Shown here in pieces: positions 32,911 through 41,916 of a DNA stretch of 60,752 bases. How positions within the stretch are numbered: the first letter of the stretch is position 1; each line of letters opens with the position of its first letter. Under the pieces are notes generated by a model that ran no database searches, had not been told where the DNA came from, and saw only the letters and a list, made by a program, of their open reading frames with translations. The DNA is from an uncultured Eubacteriales bacterium (GTDB taxonomy: Bacteria; Bacillota; Clostridia; Oscillospirales; Oscillospiraceae), in the NCBI GenBank assembly GCA_900544765.1, contig UQWI01000015.1, forward strand, positions 1 through 60,752, in the 5' to 3' direction. Made by a program: the position numbers and the translations under genes.

Positions 32911-35082
32911 TCACAGCTCGTACCAGCGTATCTCGTTGGCGTCCAGGCTGAGCTCGAAGGAGCTGCCGTCGCCGCGATAGACCGTGGTGGACTGAGGCTC
33001 ATATGTGTTGTTGACCACGCAGTATTTGCCGTTCTTCGGATAGGCGTGGACCTCAACGTTGTAGTTGGAGCTGAACCAGGTCAGCAGCTTGTCCTCCCCG
33101 TGGCTGCTCCAGAGTATGGCGCGGTGCAGCACACGGCTGTTGGAGAAGCTGTAGGGCAGGCCGGAAATGTACACGGCGCGGCCGGAGCCGAAGCTGTTGA
33201 CGGCCATCTGCACTTCCTTCTCATGCTGGACAAGTATCTCCGTGCCCTCAAGGGCGTACATGTTCTTCTGGCCCTCGCCGAAGTCCGGCTCCCCGCCGCA
33301 GTCGGCGAGGATGAAGTGGCCGGGGTGCTCGTCCCAGTTGTACTTGTCGTAGCCGAGAGTGAAACCGGTCTCCTTCTCCACGCCCAGTACCTGCGCCAGC
33401 TGGATATAGCGGCCCTGGTACTGATGGCCGGAGGGCTCGCCGACGCCGATGAGGCCGCCGCCGTTATATACGAAGCGCTTCACGGCGCTGGACACCTCCG
33501 CGTCCTCCCACCAGGTCCCGCCGGTGTGGGCGGTGTCGCCGCCGCCGACGTTGATAAGCACGTCTATGCCGTCAAGCACGGACGGCTCCGCCTTTATGTC
33601 GTCGAAGCTGATGAACTTCACGTCGAAGGGCGCGCCGGAGAGCGCCTCGATGACGCCGGAATAGGAGTAGTTCTGCTTCTGGTAGAGGGCGTGGTGCACC
33701 ATGTGGCAGCCCCAGGAGCGGGCGCGGCCCCAGGAATTGAGCACGGCCACGGTCTTGAAGCAGTACGGAGTGGTGCCGCGTATGTTCTCATAGAGCTCGC
33801 GGAACTCCTCGCACACGCTCTGGACGTAGTCGATGAACTCCGGGAACTCGCAGGCGAGCTTCAGATAGCCGCCGTAGCCGATGCGGTCAATAGGCTTGCG
33901 CAGTATGGCGCGGCGGGCTGTGACCCAGTTCTCCTTCGCCTCGCGGACGGGGTCGCCGCCGGGGTGGAAGGTGTCCGGGAAGAAGTAGGGCAGGAAGCGG
34001 CCCTCGGTGTACCTGACGCCGGGGATGTCGGATATGAGCCGGAGCGTGGAGCCGTTGCCGACGCTGCCGACAACGGCGTCGAGGCCGATATCCTTAAACT
34101 CATCCATATATGGCTCTGTGCCGATCCAGTGGTCGCCGAGGAACATCATGGCCTCTTTGCCCAGCTCATGCGTGATGTCCACCATCTCTTTGGCGAGTTT
34201 GGCGACCTCGCGGCGCTGGAAGGCCATGAAGTCCTGGTACTCCTTGGAGGGAATACGGTACTGGTTGTTGTAGTAGCCCTGGTCGATTATGAACTCGGGG
34301 CGGAACTTATATCCCGCCTCGCGCTCAAACTGCTCCAGGATGTAGGGGCTGACGCTCGCGGAGTAGCCGTACCAGTCGACATACTTCTCGCGCTTGAGCT
34401 CGTCAAACACCAGGGTGAACTGGTGGAAGAAGGTCGTGTAGCGTATTACGTCCACATAGGGGTGCTCCGCGATAAAGCGGCGCAGCCGCTCCATGGTGAA
34501 CTTGTGCGTCTTGGGCTGGCGCACGTCGAAGGTTATCTGGTGCTCGAAGTCGGTCCAGCCGTTGGTTACGGCGTTGTACATATGCACCGGGTCCCAGATG
34601 AGGTAGGCGAGGAAGCTCACCGTGTAGTCGTGGAAGGCCTCCGGCGCGTCTATTATCACGCAGCCGGTGTCCGCGTCATAGCGCCAGGCCTCCGGGGAAA
34701 GCGGCTCGCCCGTCGTGCGGTCCATGACCTCCCACCAGCGCTTTATGTCGTCGCGGGTGTTCACTTCGAGCAGCTCACGGCTGATGCCGCACATCAGCTC
34801 TATGGCCAGCGGTCCGCCGGACGCGGTGTGGAAGCCGGTCATGATGTAGCACTGCTGCACCTCGTCGGGATTGGCCTTGGCCCAGGCGTTGTCCTTGCGA
34901 GTGGTGTAGTAGGTGGAATACACCTTGGCGTCCACCTTTTTGAGCTCTTCCGGGTAATCCGTGCCGTCGCAGTCGCGTATTGCGTCCGCGCCCCAGCGCC
35001 CGAGCAGCTCAAGGGTTTCGGGGACGACGTCCACATCCGTGGGTATGGTAACACGTCCCCTGTTGGTATTTGTTTCGCTCAT
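32911..35082 (-). CDS. lnpA: 1,3-beta-galactosyl-N-acetylhexosamine phosphorylase (GH112)
   Basis: Cytosolic phosphorolysis of galacto-N-biose or lacto-N-biose to Gal-1-P and GalNAc/GlcNAc. 723 residues, the family length. Conserved stretches: GRVTIPTDVDVVPETLEL, RWGADAIRDCDGTDYP, QQCYIMTGFHTASGGPLAIE, FDVRQPKTHKFTME, RYTTFFHQFTLVFDE, FLGDHWIGTEPYMDEF, and NSWGRARSWGCHMVHHALYQ. The Asp in AIRDCDGTDYP fits the catalytic acid. No signal peptide. GGAGGACAGCT precedes the ATG. It lies between importer genes and galT, as in bifidobacterial lnp loci. Confidence 0.95.
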   Translation of the reverse strand: MSETNTNRGRVTIPTDVDVVPETLELLGRWGADAIRDCDGTDYPEELKKVDAKVYSTYYTTRKDNAWAKANPDEVQQCYIMTGFHTASGGPLAIELMCGISRELLEVNTRDDIKRWWEVMDRTTGEPLSPEAWRYDADTGCVIIDAPEAFHDYTVSFLAYLIWDPVHMYNAVTNGWTDFEHQITFDVRQPKTHKFTMERLRRFIAEHPYVDVIRYTTFFHQFTLVFDELKREKYVDWYGYSASVSPYILEQFEREAGYKFRPEFIIDQGYYNNQYRIPSKEYQDFMAFQRREVAKLAKEMVDITHELGKEAMMFLGDHWIGTEPYMDEFKDIGLDAVVGSVGNGSTLRLISDIPGVRYTEGRFLPYFFPDTFHPGGDPVREAKENWVTARRAILRKPIDRIGYGGYLKLACEFPEFIDYVQSVCEEFRELYENIRGTTPYCFKTVAVLNSWGRARSWGCHMVHHALYQKQNYSYSGVIEALSGAPFDVKFISFDDIKAEPSVLDGIDVLINVGGGDTAHTGGTWWEDAEVSSAVKRFVYNGGGLIGVGEPSGHQYQGRYIQLAQVLGVEKETGFTLGYDKYNWDEHPGHFILADCGGEPDFGEGQKNMYALEGTEILVQHEKEVQMAVNSFGSGRAVYISGLPYSFSNSRVLHRAILWSSHGEDKLLTWFSSNYNVEVHAYPKNGKYCVVNNTYEPQSTTVYRGDGSSFELSLDANEIRWYEL

Positions 35083-35099
35083 AGCTGTCCTCCCGCCCT

Positions 35100-35294
35100 T
35101 CAGCGTCTATCCGTGAAGGGCTTGTTGTAAATAAAGAGCGCCCCGATAAGCAGGGCCAGGCCCACCAGCATTATAATGAGCCCTTTCATCTGTCCTGTCA
35201 TCGTCCAGCCGCCTATGACGAGCGCCAGGCCCGCGACAAACAGCACCGCAATCAGCACGATGCGCAGGGCGGCATGTTCTTTCCAGAATTTCAT
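35100..35294 (-). CDS. Small two-helix membrane protein (DUF6903-like)
   Basis: A 64-residue protein with two transmembrane helices (LRIVLIAVLFVAGLALVIGG and GLIIMLVGLALLIGALFIY) and a short basic tail. Small proteins of this shape occur in sugar ABC operons of clostridia and I believe they belong to DUF6903, though this is by memory of the pattern. It lies nine bases after the MalG-type permease and 17 before lnpA. An accessory of the permease pair is plausible. RBS AAGGTGAGAGC. Confidence 0.68.
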   Translation of the reverse strand: MKFWKEHAALRIVLIAVLFVAGLALVIGGWTMTGQMKGLIIMLVGLALLIGALFIYNKPFTDRR

Positions 35295-35303
35295 GCTCTC
35301 ACC

Positions 35304-36188
35304 TTAACCTTTCAGGCCGCCGACGGTCATGCCCTCGATGAGCTTCTTCTGCACACAGATATAGAGTATCAGCGTGGGCAGCATGACCATGACGAGGCCG
35401 GCGTACATGATGCCGTATTCCGCGGCCGACTGCTGCGCCTGCATCAGGTTAAGCAGGCCGACCGGCAGCGTTCGCGGACCGTTCGCGCTGCTGAGCAGCG
35501 TAAGCGAGATGATGTATTCGTTCCAGAAGGAGAGGAAATTGAAGAGGATGATTGTGACTATGGAGGGCTGTGCCATCGGGAATATTATGCGCACCATGGT
35601 TGTGCTGTAGCCCGCGCCGTCAATATACGCGGCCTCCTCAAAGTCGTGAGGCAGCGTGGCGAAATAGCCGGAGAGCAGATAGATGGTGAAGGGCAGCGCC
35701 GTCGCGGCGTACACCACAGCCAGCACGAATATGTTGTTGAGCAAGAAGCCCTCGCCGAACACGCTCCTCAGCCATGTGTCGCCGTCGCGGAGCATAAGGA
35801 AGATGGGGACGACTATGTAGTTGACGTTGATGAAGAGGCCCGCCATGAAGCATACGTTCAGGAAGTTGCGGCTCTTGAACTTGAAACGCGAGAGGCAGTA
35901 AGCCGCAGGCAGGGCCACGACTATAAGTATGACCAGCGCAAGGGCTGTGACGATTACGCTGTTGAGCATGTAGCTGCCCATGCTTGCCTTCTGCCAGGCG
36001 TCGACGAAGTTCTGCCAGTAGAAACCGGCGGGCAGCGCCCATGGGTTCTGATAGAACTCCGAGTTTTCCTTGATGGAGGCCATGAACACCCAGGCCACCG
36101 GAACTATGATAGTGATGGCTATGGCGATTAGCACGACGTATATAAATACCTTATACACCCTATCGCCTTTTGAGCTTGATTTAACCAT
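35304..36188 (-). CDS. Sugar ABC transporter permease, MalG type
   Basis: Inner-membrane permease of a CUT1-class importer, 294 residues, six helices. The EAA loop that contacts the ATPase is EEAAYIDGAGYSTTMVRIIF near 190-210. N-terminal helix VFIYVVLIAIAITIIVPVAW, and C-terminal VMLPTLILYICVQKKLIEGM, TVGGLKG are usual. Partner of the MalF-type permease ten bases upstream. Substrate inferred as GNB/LNB from the neighbouring lnpA. No ATPase gene is in the operon; a shared MsmK-type ATPase elsewhere is expected. Confidence 0.9.
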   Translation of the reverse strand: MVKSSSKGDRVYKVFIYVVLIAIAITIIVPVAWVFMASIKENSEFYQNPWALPAGFYWQNFVDAWQKASMGSYMLNSVIVTALALVILIVVALPAAYCLSRFKFKSRNFLNVCFMAGLFINVNYIVVPIFLMLRDGDTWLRSVFGEGFLLNNIFVLAVVYAATALPFTIYLLSGYFATLPHDFEEAAYIDGAGYSTTMVRIIFPMAQPSIVTIILFNFLSFWNEYIISLTLLSSANGPRTLPVGLLNLMQAQQSAAEYGIMYAGLVMVMLPTLILYICVQKKLIEGMTVGGLKG

Positions 36189-36198
36189 AAGTCACCTC

Positions 36199-37083
36199 CT
36201 AGAATTCCAGCGGCGTGCGCTTTGTCGCGCGGTTCACCAGCGCGGACAGCAGGAAGGAGAAGAGGAATATCACGACGCCTATGGCCATGGAGTAGCCGTA
36301 GAGGCCGGCGTCCTTCTGTCCGTACATGTAGCTCAGCGCCACCTCGCTCGCGCCGTTGGGTCCGCCGGAGGTCATCGCCTTTACGAAGAGGAAGGCCATA
36401 TTTATGGTGGAAATGATGAAGAAGGTCAGGGTGGTGCGTATATTCGTCCAGACAAGAGGTATGGTTATCTGGAAGAACTGGCGCGTGCGGCCCGCGCCGT
36501 CGATGGACGCGCTTTCATAGATATCCAGGGGTACGGCCGCCATGGACGCCATGTACATGACCATGTAGTAGCCTACCGCCTGCCATATCATTGCTATTAT
36601 AAGGCTCACCATGACAAGGCTCTCGCCCTTCCAGAGGATGGGGTCGGTCATGTCGGTGAAAAGCCCGATTATACTGTTTAGCAGGCCGTTATCCGGCTTG
36701 TAGATAGCGGAGAAGATACCGGAGATAACGACCACGGAGAGGATGTTGGGGATGTAGAATATGACGCGGAAGAAGCTCCGCCCCTTTATCTTCTCGCGGG
36801 TGAGTATGCCGGCGAGCACAAGCGCCATGGCGAAGGTTATGATGGTGACCACAACAATGAGCAGAATCGTGTTCTGCATGGCCCGGATGAAATTGGAATC
36901 CGCAAACAGCAGCTTGAAGTTCTGCAGGCCGACGAAGGTCTCGGTGGGGGAATAAGCGCCCCTCTCAAAGAGGGACATGCGGAAGACGTTCAGGGTCGGC
37001 AGCACCATGAAGATGAAAAACAGGATAGTTGCCGGCGCCACACACAGGATGAGGAAGCCTGTGCGTCTTTTATTGCTTTTCAC
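36199..37083 (-). CDS. Sugar ABC transporter permease, MalF type
   Basis: Inner-membrane permease, 294 residues with six helices (first FLILCVAPATILFFIFMVLP). EAA loop: DIYESASIDGAGRTRQFFQI. The GTG at 37083 is chosen because GAGAGGAG stands ten bases upstream; a possible ATG at 37125 lies in the leader. It follows the binding-protein gene by 99 bases and precedes the MalG-type gene. Together they should import a beta-1,3-linked galactosyl-HexNAc disaccharide, inferred from context. Confidence 0.9.
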   Translation of the reverse strand: MKSNKRRTGFLILCVAPATILFFIFMVLPTLNVFRMSLFERGAYSPTETFVGLQNFKLLFADSNFIRAMQNTILLIVVVTIITFAMALVLAGILTREKIKGRSFFRVIFYIPNILSVVVISGIFSAIYKPDNGLLNSIIGLFTDMTDPILWKGESLVMVSLIIAMIWQAVGYYMVMYMASMAAVPLDIYESASIDGAGRTRQFFQITIPLVWTNIRTTLTFFIISTINMAFLFVKAMTSGGPNGASEVALSYMYGQKDAGLYGYSMAIGVVIFLFSFLLSALVNRATKRTPLEF

Positions 37084-37182
37084 TCTTTCAGCTCCTCTCT
37101 TATAGAAGCGAGCGGCGATGAGCATAGACTGCTCATCGCCGCCTTGCCGTTATAACATTATTCCGCGGCAGAATTCAGCTGC

Positions 37183-38547
37183 TCACGCAAGCAGGTTGGC
37201 GCGCATCTGGTCGGTGGCGGAGATAATGTTGGCCCTCCAGTCGTCGATGGTCAGGGTGCCGCCAACGAGGGAGTTGATGGGCTCAAAGAACACGCTGGTG
37301 TTGTCAATGCCGGGGATCGGGCTGTACGCGGCGAAGGAACCCATAGCGGCGCCGGCGCCGGAGTCGTAGATGGAGTAGAACAGCTTGTTGTCGCCCTCGA
37401 GCTGGTCGGTCATGCCGCGGATGGGCTGCACGGCGCCGCCCTTGGCAAAGATGTCGGCCGCGGTGTCGCTGTACAGGAAGGCGATGAACTGCTTGGCGGC
37501 GTCGATGTTGGCGGCGCCGGCCGGGATCCAGGCCTGCTCCAGGAAGGTGTAGCTGTAGCCCATGCCGCCCTCTTCAAGGGCCGGGAGGGCGGTCATGCCC
37601 CACTGGAAGCCCTCGGCGCGCGGGGCCTCGGCCATCTCGCCGACTATCCAGGTGCCGTTCGGCATGAAGATCGCCTGGTTGTCGAGGACGAGCTGCTGGT
37701 TCATGGTGAAGTCCTGGTCGTTGGCCTGGGCCGGAGTGCTCGGGTGGGTGTAATCGGCCAGCTTGTCGAGAATCTCAAAGAGAGCGTCGGCCTCGGGGGT
37801 CTCCCAGATGCCCTCTTCAAAGCTGGTGGCGGCGTTGAAGAAGTCGCTGCCGCCGACAACGTTCATCAGGGCGTACAGGAAGGCGTCGAAGTAACCGGCG
37901 GTCGGGTAGGTGAAGAGGTAGATGCCCTCCTCAAGGGCCTTGTCGCCGAGCTCCCACATCTCATCCCAAGTGGTGGGAACGGTCCAGCCCTTCTCCTCGA
38001 AGAGGCCGGCGTTGTAGAACAGGCCGCAGGGGGAGTAGAACATGGGGGCGAGGTAGGTCTTGCCGTCGTTGTAGGGGTTGGTGGCGGAAGTGTCGGTGAA
38101 GCCCTCGATGATCTTGTCGCCGACGGTGACATCTTCGCCGGGGATGGTCATGTCGAGCACGTCGGTGATGTCGGCGATGAGCTTGTCGTTGATGAACTGC
38201 TCGGTCAGGCCGGCCTCACGGCCGGTGGCCAGGTGGATGACGTCGGGGTAGTCGCCGCCCTGCATGGAAGCGCCGATGACGTCCTCGAGGTTGCGCTCGA
38301 CGGTGAGCTCAACCACAATGCCGGTCTGGGCGGTGAAGGCGTCGCAGACCTCCTGCCACATTCCGGGATAGGTCTCCTCGTAGGCGCTCTCAAGAGCGGC
38401 TACCTTGATGGTGGTGGTCTCTCCGGCGCCGCTCTCGGCAGGGGTCGGGTCGCCGGATCCGGCGGGCGCCGGATCCCCGCCGCAGGCGGCGAGGGCAAAC
38501 ACCATCACCAGAGCCAGGGCAAGGGCAAGCAGCTTCTTCAAATTCAT
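37183..38547 (-). CDS. Sugar-binding lipoprotein of GNB/LNB importer
   Basis: Extracellular solute-binding protein, family 1 (SBP_bac_1), 454 residues. Lipobox LAAC-GG after a hydrophobic stretch (KKLLALALALVMVFALAAC) gives membrane anchoring at the Cys. A Pro/Gly/Ser spacer follows, then a two-lobed binding domain (IIEGFTDTSATNPYNDGKTY; PCGLFYNAGLFEEKGWTVPT; YGYSYTFLEQAW-type hinge region). ATG 38547 has GGAGG nine bases upstream and is preferred to ATG 38553. First gene of the operon that includes lnpA and galT; promoter at 38625-38652. Confidence 0.9.
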   Translation of the reverse strand: MNLKKLLALALALVMVFALAACGGDPAPAGSGDPTPAESGAGETTTIKVAALESAYEETYPGMWQEVCDAFTAQTGIVVELTVERNLEDVIGASMQGGDYPDVIHLATGREAGLTEQFINDKLIADITDVLDMTIPGEDVTVGDKIIEGFTDTSATNPYNDGKTYLAPMFYSPCGLFYNAGLFEEKGWTVPTTWDEMWELGDKALEEGIYLFTYPTAGYFDAFLYALMNVVGGSDFFNAATSFEEGIWETPEADALFEILDKLADYTHPSTPAQANDQDFTMNQQLVLDNQAIFMPNGTWIVGEMAEAPRAEGFQWGMTALPALEEGGMGYSYTFLEQAWIPAGAANIDAAKQFIAFLYSDTAADIFAKGGAVQPIRGMTDQLEGDNKLFYSIYDSGAGAAMGSFAAYSPIPGIDNTSVFFEPINSLVGGTLTIDDWRANIISATDQMRANLLA

Positions 38548-38624
38548 CTTCATTTTCCTCCTTGCAAAATTTCCTAGAAATATAAATGCCAATACATGGG
38601 TCTTTTGGCATCACTCTTAAGACA

Positions 38625-38672
38625 AGTATATAGATTTCCGCCCCGATAACAAGCCACTTCTTGCGCAACTTT
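38625..38672 (-). promoter_or_regulatory. Promoter and activator site of GNB/LNB operon
   Basis: Minus strand: TTGTTA (38652-38647), 16-base spacer, TATACT (38630-38625). TTGCGCAACTTT (38661-38672, plus strand) lies just upstream of the -35 box. The same 12 bases occur inverted at 38817-38828 in the divergent promoter, so they are the likely binding sites of the AraC regulators. Confidence 0.65.
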
Positions 38673-38816
38673 TTATAAATATTGCTTTAGTCATGTTTTT
38701 GATGTAAAATGCCCTATTTGACAGGGCTGAATTTATGCATAATGCGCAGAAGTCCAAGGCCATATTCTTCCTGTTTTGCCCTGTGTTGTCGGGTTAAAGC
38801 CTGAAAATGAGTTTTC

Positions 38817-38849
38817 AAAGTTGCGCAAACGGCGCAAAAACATTATAAT
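38817..38849 (+). promoter_or_regulatory. Promoter of araC genes with overlapping operator
   Basis: TTGCGC (38821-38826), 17-base spacer, TATAAT (38844-38849). AAAGTTGCGCAA (38817-38828) covers the -35 box, a position suited to repression. The region between the two promoters (38673-38816) is AT-rich and has no further recognised site except a TTGACA-like box near 38718. Confidence 0.65.
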
Positions 38850-38883
38850 ATAAAACAACCGCACTATACTGCGAGGTGAGCGC

Positions 38884-39750
38884 ATGACAAACGCCTATTA
38901 CGACATAAAGCATGACGGCGGCGGCCCGCTTTCCCTGTCCGGGGCCAAGCTGCTGAACATAACCTGGGCGCAGTACAGCAGCGAGTGGAACTCCACGCTC
39001 CACGCCCATCGGCACGCGGAAATGTTCTTCATTTTGAGCGGCAGCGGGGTTTTTCAGCTGCAGCACGACAGTTTCCCGGTCGCCAGCCACAGCCTGGTCA
39101 TAATAAACCCGGGCGTTATGCACGGCGAGCAGAGCGCCTCCGAGAGCCCTATGGAGTACATAGTGCTCGGCGTAGAGAACCTGGAAATGTCCGCCAACGA
39201 GCAGGGCTACGTCCTCACACATTTTCACAGGGATTGGGAGCCAATCTCCGGCTGCCTGCGGCTCATGCTGCAGGAGGTGCGCTCGGAGCAGGAGGGCTAT
39301 TCGCAGGTGTGCCAGAGGCTGCTGGAGATTATACTTCTGCGCATACTGCGGCGGCGAGGCCTGTCCCTGGCCAGCGAGGCCGCCGGTCACGGCGACAAAG
39401 GCGAGTGCGGCATCGTCCGCCGCTACATAGATGAGCACTTCAAGGAGAGCATAAGCCTCGACCAGCTTGCAGAGCTCGCACACATCAACAAATACTACCT
39501 CGTCCACGCCTTCCGCAAGACCTACGGCACCTCGCCCATAAACTATCTCATATCCCGCCGCATACAGGAGAGCCGGTTCCTGCTGACCAACAGCGACCAC
39601 TCGCTCTCGCAGATTGCGCGCATTCTCGGCTTCTCGTCGCTGAGCTATTTCTCGCAGAGTTTCCGGCGTGCCGAGGGCGTCAGCCCGCTGGAGTACAGGA
39701 AGCTGCACACTGCCGGGGAAGAGCGGTCCGTCACCGCAGTAGGGAGCTAG
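38884..39750 (+). CDS. AraC family regulator 1
   Basis: A 288-residue transcription factor. N-terminal cupin-type sensor (HAHRHAEMFFILSGSGVFQL, NPGVMHGEQ; about 30-100) and a C-terminal double HTH of about 100 residues (FKESISLDQLAELAHINKYY; LSQIARILGFSSLSYFSQSF; GVSPLEYRKL). Divergent from the GNB/LNB importer operon, which it most likely activates in response to the sugar. The gene ends three bases before a second AraC gene; the two are co-transcribed. Confidence 0.9.
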   Translation: MTNAYYDIKHDGGGPLSLSGAKLLNITWAQYSSEWNSTLHAHRHAEMFFILSGSGVFQLQHDSFPVASHSLVIINPGVMHGEQSASESPMEYIVLGVENLEMSANEQGYVLTHFHRDWEPISGCLRLMLQEVRSEQEGYSQVCQRLLEIILLRILRRRGLSLASEAAGHGDKGECGIVRRYIDEHFKESISLDQLAELAHINKYYLVHAFRKTYGTSPINYLISRRIQESRFLLTNSDHSLSQIARILGFSSLSYFSQSFRRAEGVSPLEYRKLHTAGEERSVTAVGS

Positions 39751-39752
39751 CC

Positions 39753-40664
39753 ATGCCGCAGTATTCACCTCTGTACCCGGAGCGGCCGTTTACCGTCCGG
39801 GAGCTGTTCACCGTACACTACTTTGAATACGCCTCGGGCTACGCCTTTCACGGCGAGACGCACGACTTCTGGGAGCTGCTGTACGTCGACCGCGGCGCGA
39901 TACACGTCACGGCCGGAGAGCATGTGTACGAGCTCCACCAGGGCCAGCTAATCTTCCACGCGCCCGGCGAATTCCATGCGCTGTCGTCGGACGGCGCCCC
40001 GCCGGACCTCATCGTCGTGAGCTTCAGCTGCGAGGGCGCAGATATGTCCCGCTTCCGCGGCCTGGTGACGCAGGCGGGCAGGGCGGATCGCATGCTGCTG
40101 GCCCGCATCGTCTCCGAGAGCGGCTCCGCCTTCTCAACGCCGCTCGACGACCCCGCAACCACCGCCCTGCAGCGCGCGCCCGACGCGCCCTTCGGGGCCG
40201 AAGCCCTGGCCTGCGCGGCGCTGGAGGAGCTGCTTGTCCGTCTGGCGCGCCGCATGACCGTGCGCGGGGGCAGTCCCGACGCGGCCGCTGCCAACGCCGA
40301 CGGCTTCGAGCGCACGGTTGAATACCTAGAACGCCATGTAGGCGAAAACCTGAGCCTGGAGCAGGTCTGCCGCGACAACTACCTGGGCCGCAGCCAGCTG
40401 CAAAAGCTCTTCCATGAGCACACCGGCGGCGGGGTAATGGAGTATTTCGGGCGCCTTAAGATAAACGCCGCCCGCCGCATGATACGCGCCGGCCGCAGCA
40501 ACTTCACGCAGATAGCCGCACTCTGCGGCTTCCAGAGCGTACACTACTTCTCGCGCCGCTTCCGGCAGCTCACGGGCATGTCCCCCAGCGAATACGCGCA
40601 GAGCGTCAGGATGCTGCTGGAGTTCCCCAGCAGCTCTCCGGACGATAGTACAAACAATTTGTAA
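39753..40664 (+). CDS. AraC family regulator 2
   Basis: A 303-residue transcription factor with the same layout as its neighbour: cupin sensor (FHGETHDFWELLYVDRGAIH; FHAPGEFHAL; about 30-95) and C-terminal AraC HTH pair (NLSLEQVCRDNYLGRSQLQK; FTQIAALCGFQSVHYFSRRF; GMSPSEYAQS). Sequence identity with regulator 1 is modest, so it is not a recent duplicate. Two different AraC sensors in one transcript suggest that the locus integrates two ligands or forms heterodimers. It is followed by galE after 95 bases. Confidence 0.9.
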   Translation: MPQYSPLYPERPFTVRELFTVHYFEYASGYAFHGETHDFWELLYVDRGAIHVTAGEHVYELHQGQLIFHAPGEFHALSSDGAPPDLIVVSFSCEGADMSRFRGLVTQAGRADRMLLARIVSESGSAFSTPLDDPATTALQRAPDAPFGAEALACAALEELLVRLARRMTVRGGSPDAAAANADGFERTVEYLERHVGENLSLEQVCRDNYLGRSQLQKLFHEHTGGGVMEYFGRLKINAARRMIRAGRSNFTQIAALCGFQSVHYFSRRFRQLTGMSPSEYAQSVRMLLEFPSSSPDDSTNNL

Positions 40665-40759
40665 TATCGTCTATTTCTTTTCGGACGCGGGACGTATACA
40701 ATACCAGGTGTAATTCCGGGGGCTTTCCCGGTTCAAATGCTAATAAAGGAGCGGTTTTC

Positions 40760-41779
40760 ATGTCCATTCTCGTTACCGGCGGCGCCGGATACATCGGCAG
40801 CCACACCTGCGTTGAGCTCGTCGAGGCGGGCTATGACATCGTTGTCGCCGACAACCTCAGCAACTCCTGCGAGGAAGCGGTCCACCGCGTGGAGCACATA
40901 GTCGGCAAGAGCATCCCCTTCGTCAAGGCCGAGCTGACTCACGCCGACGAGGTGGAGGAGCTCTTCGAGCGCTTCGGAGATATTGATTCCGTCATCCATT
41001 TTGCCGGCCTCAAGGCTGTCGGCGAGAGCGTCGCCAAGCCGCTGGAGTACTATTACAACAACCTCACCTGCACCCTCGAGGTGCTCAAGGCCATGCGCCG
41101 CCACAACGTGAAGAACTTTGTCTTTTCCTCCTCCGCCACGGTCTACGGCGACCCCGAGCGCGTGCCGATAAGCGAGGACTTCCCCACCGGCGGCACCACC
41201 AATCCCTACGGCACCACGAAGCTCTTCCAGGAGCGCATACTCATGGACTACTGCGCCGCCGACCCGACGATGAACGTCGCACTGCTGCGTTACTTCAATC
41301 CCATCGGCGCGCATGAGAGCGGCCTCATCGGCGAGGACCCGCGCGGCATCCCCAACAACCTCGTGCCCTACATCGCCCAGGTGGCCGTCGGCAAGCTTGA
41401 GAAGCTGCACGTCTACGGCGACGACTATCCCACCCACGACGGCACAGGCGTGCGCGACTACATCCACGTCGTCGACCTCGCCCGCGGCCACGTCGCTGCT
41501 CTCAAGAAGCTCGCCCAGAACTGCGGCCTCTTCACCTGCAATCTCGGCACCGGCAAGGGCTACAGCGTCCTCGACGTGCTGCACGCCTATGAGAAGGCTT
41601 GCGGCAAAACCCTGCCCTACGTCATCGACCCGCGCCGCCCCGGCGACATTGCCGAGTGCTACGCCGACCCCGCAAAGGCCCGCGACGAGCTGGGCTGGGA
41701 GGCCAAATACGGCATCGAGGAGATGTGCGCGAGCTCATGGAAGTGGCAGAGCGCCAATCCGAACGGCTACAACCGCTGA
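40760..41779 (+). CDS. galE: UDP-glucose/UDP-GlcNAc 4-epimerase
   Basis: Interconverts UDP-galactose and UDP-glucose, in GNB/LNB loci also UDP-GalNAc and UDP-GlcNAc. 339 residues, short-chain dehydrogenase fold. NAD motif GGAGYIGSH at 7-15, catalytic Ser in FSSSATVYG (about 123-130), Tyr150 and Lys154 in NPYGTTK. RYFNPIGAHESGLIGEDPRG and RDYIHVVDLARGH are typical of GalE. RBS AAAGGAGCGG. Equivalent to LnpD; works with the GalT encoded on the other side of the regulators. Confidence 0.95.
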   Translation: MSILVTGGAGYIGSHTCVELVEAGYDIVVADNLSNSCEEAVHRVEHIVGKSIPFVKAELTHADEVEELFERFGDIDSVIHFAGLKAVGESVAKPLEYYYNNLTCTLEVLKAMRRHNVKNFVFSSSATVYGDPERVPISEDFPTGGTTNPYGTTKLFQERILMDYCAADPTMNVALLRYFNPIGAHESGLIGEDPRGIPNNLVPYIAQVAVGKLEKLHVYGDDYPTHDGTGVRDYIHVVDLARGHVAALKKLAQNCGLFTCNLGTGKGYSVLDVLHAYEKACGKTLPYVIDPRRPGDIAECYADPAKARDELGWEAKYGIEEMCASSWKWQSANPNGYNR

Positions 41780-41810
41780 TTAACCGCGCGCGGCAATTTG
41801 CCGTGCACAC

Positions 41811-41834
41811 GGCCACCAGCCACGGCTGGTGGCC
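41811..41834. repeat. 11-bp hairpin between galE and nucleotidyltransferase
   Basis: GGCCACCAGCC, AC, GGCTGGTGGCC. No T-run; probably an mRNA processing or stability element inside the transcript. Confidence 0.55.
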
Positions 41835-41916
41835 GCACGCTCGCTGAGCGGATTCCATTTGCCGCGACCGGCAGGTTCTGCAAAGCCCAAAGCTGAATTT
41901 TAGGGGGATAAGGAAT

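Noticed and set aside
33046..35130. Long plus-strand open frame opposite lnpA
   Set aside because: Antisense shadow; lnpA on the minus strand shows conserved GH112 motifs through the whole stretch.
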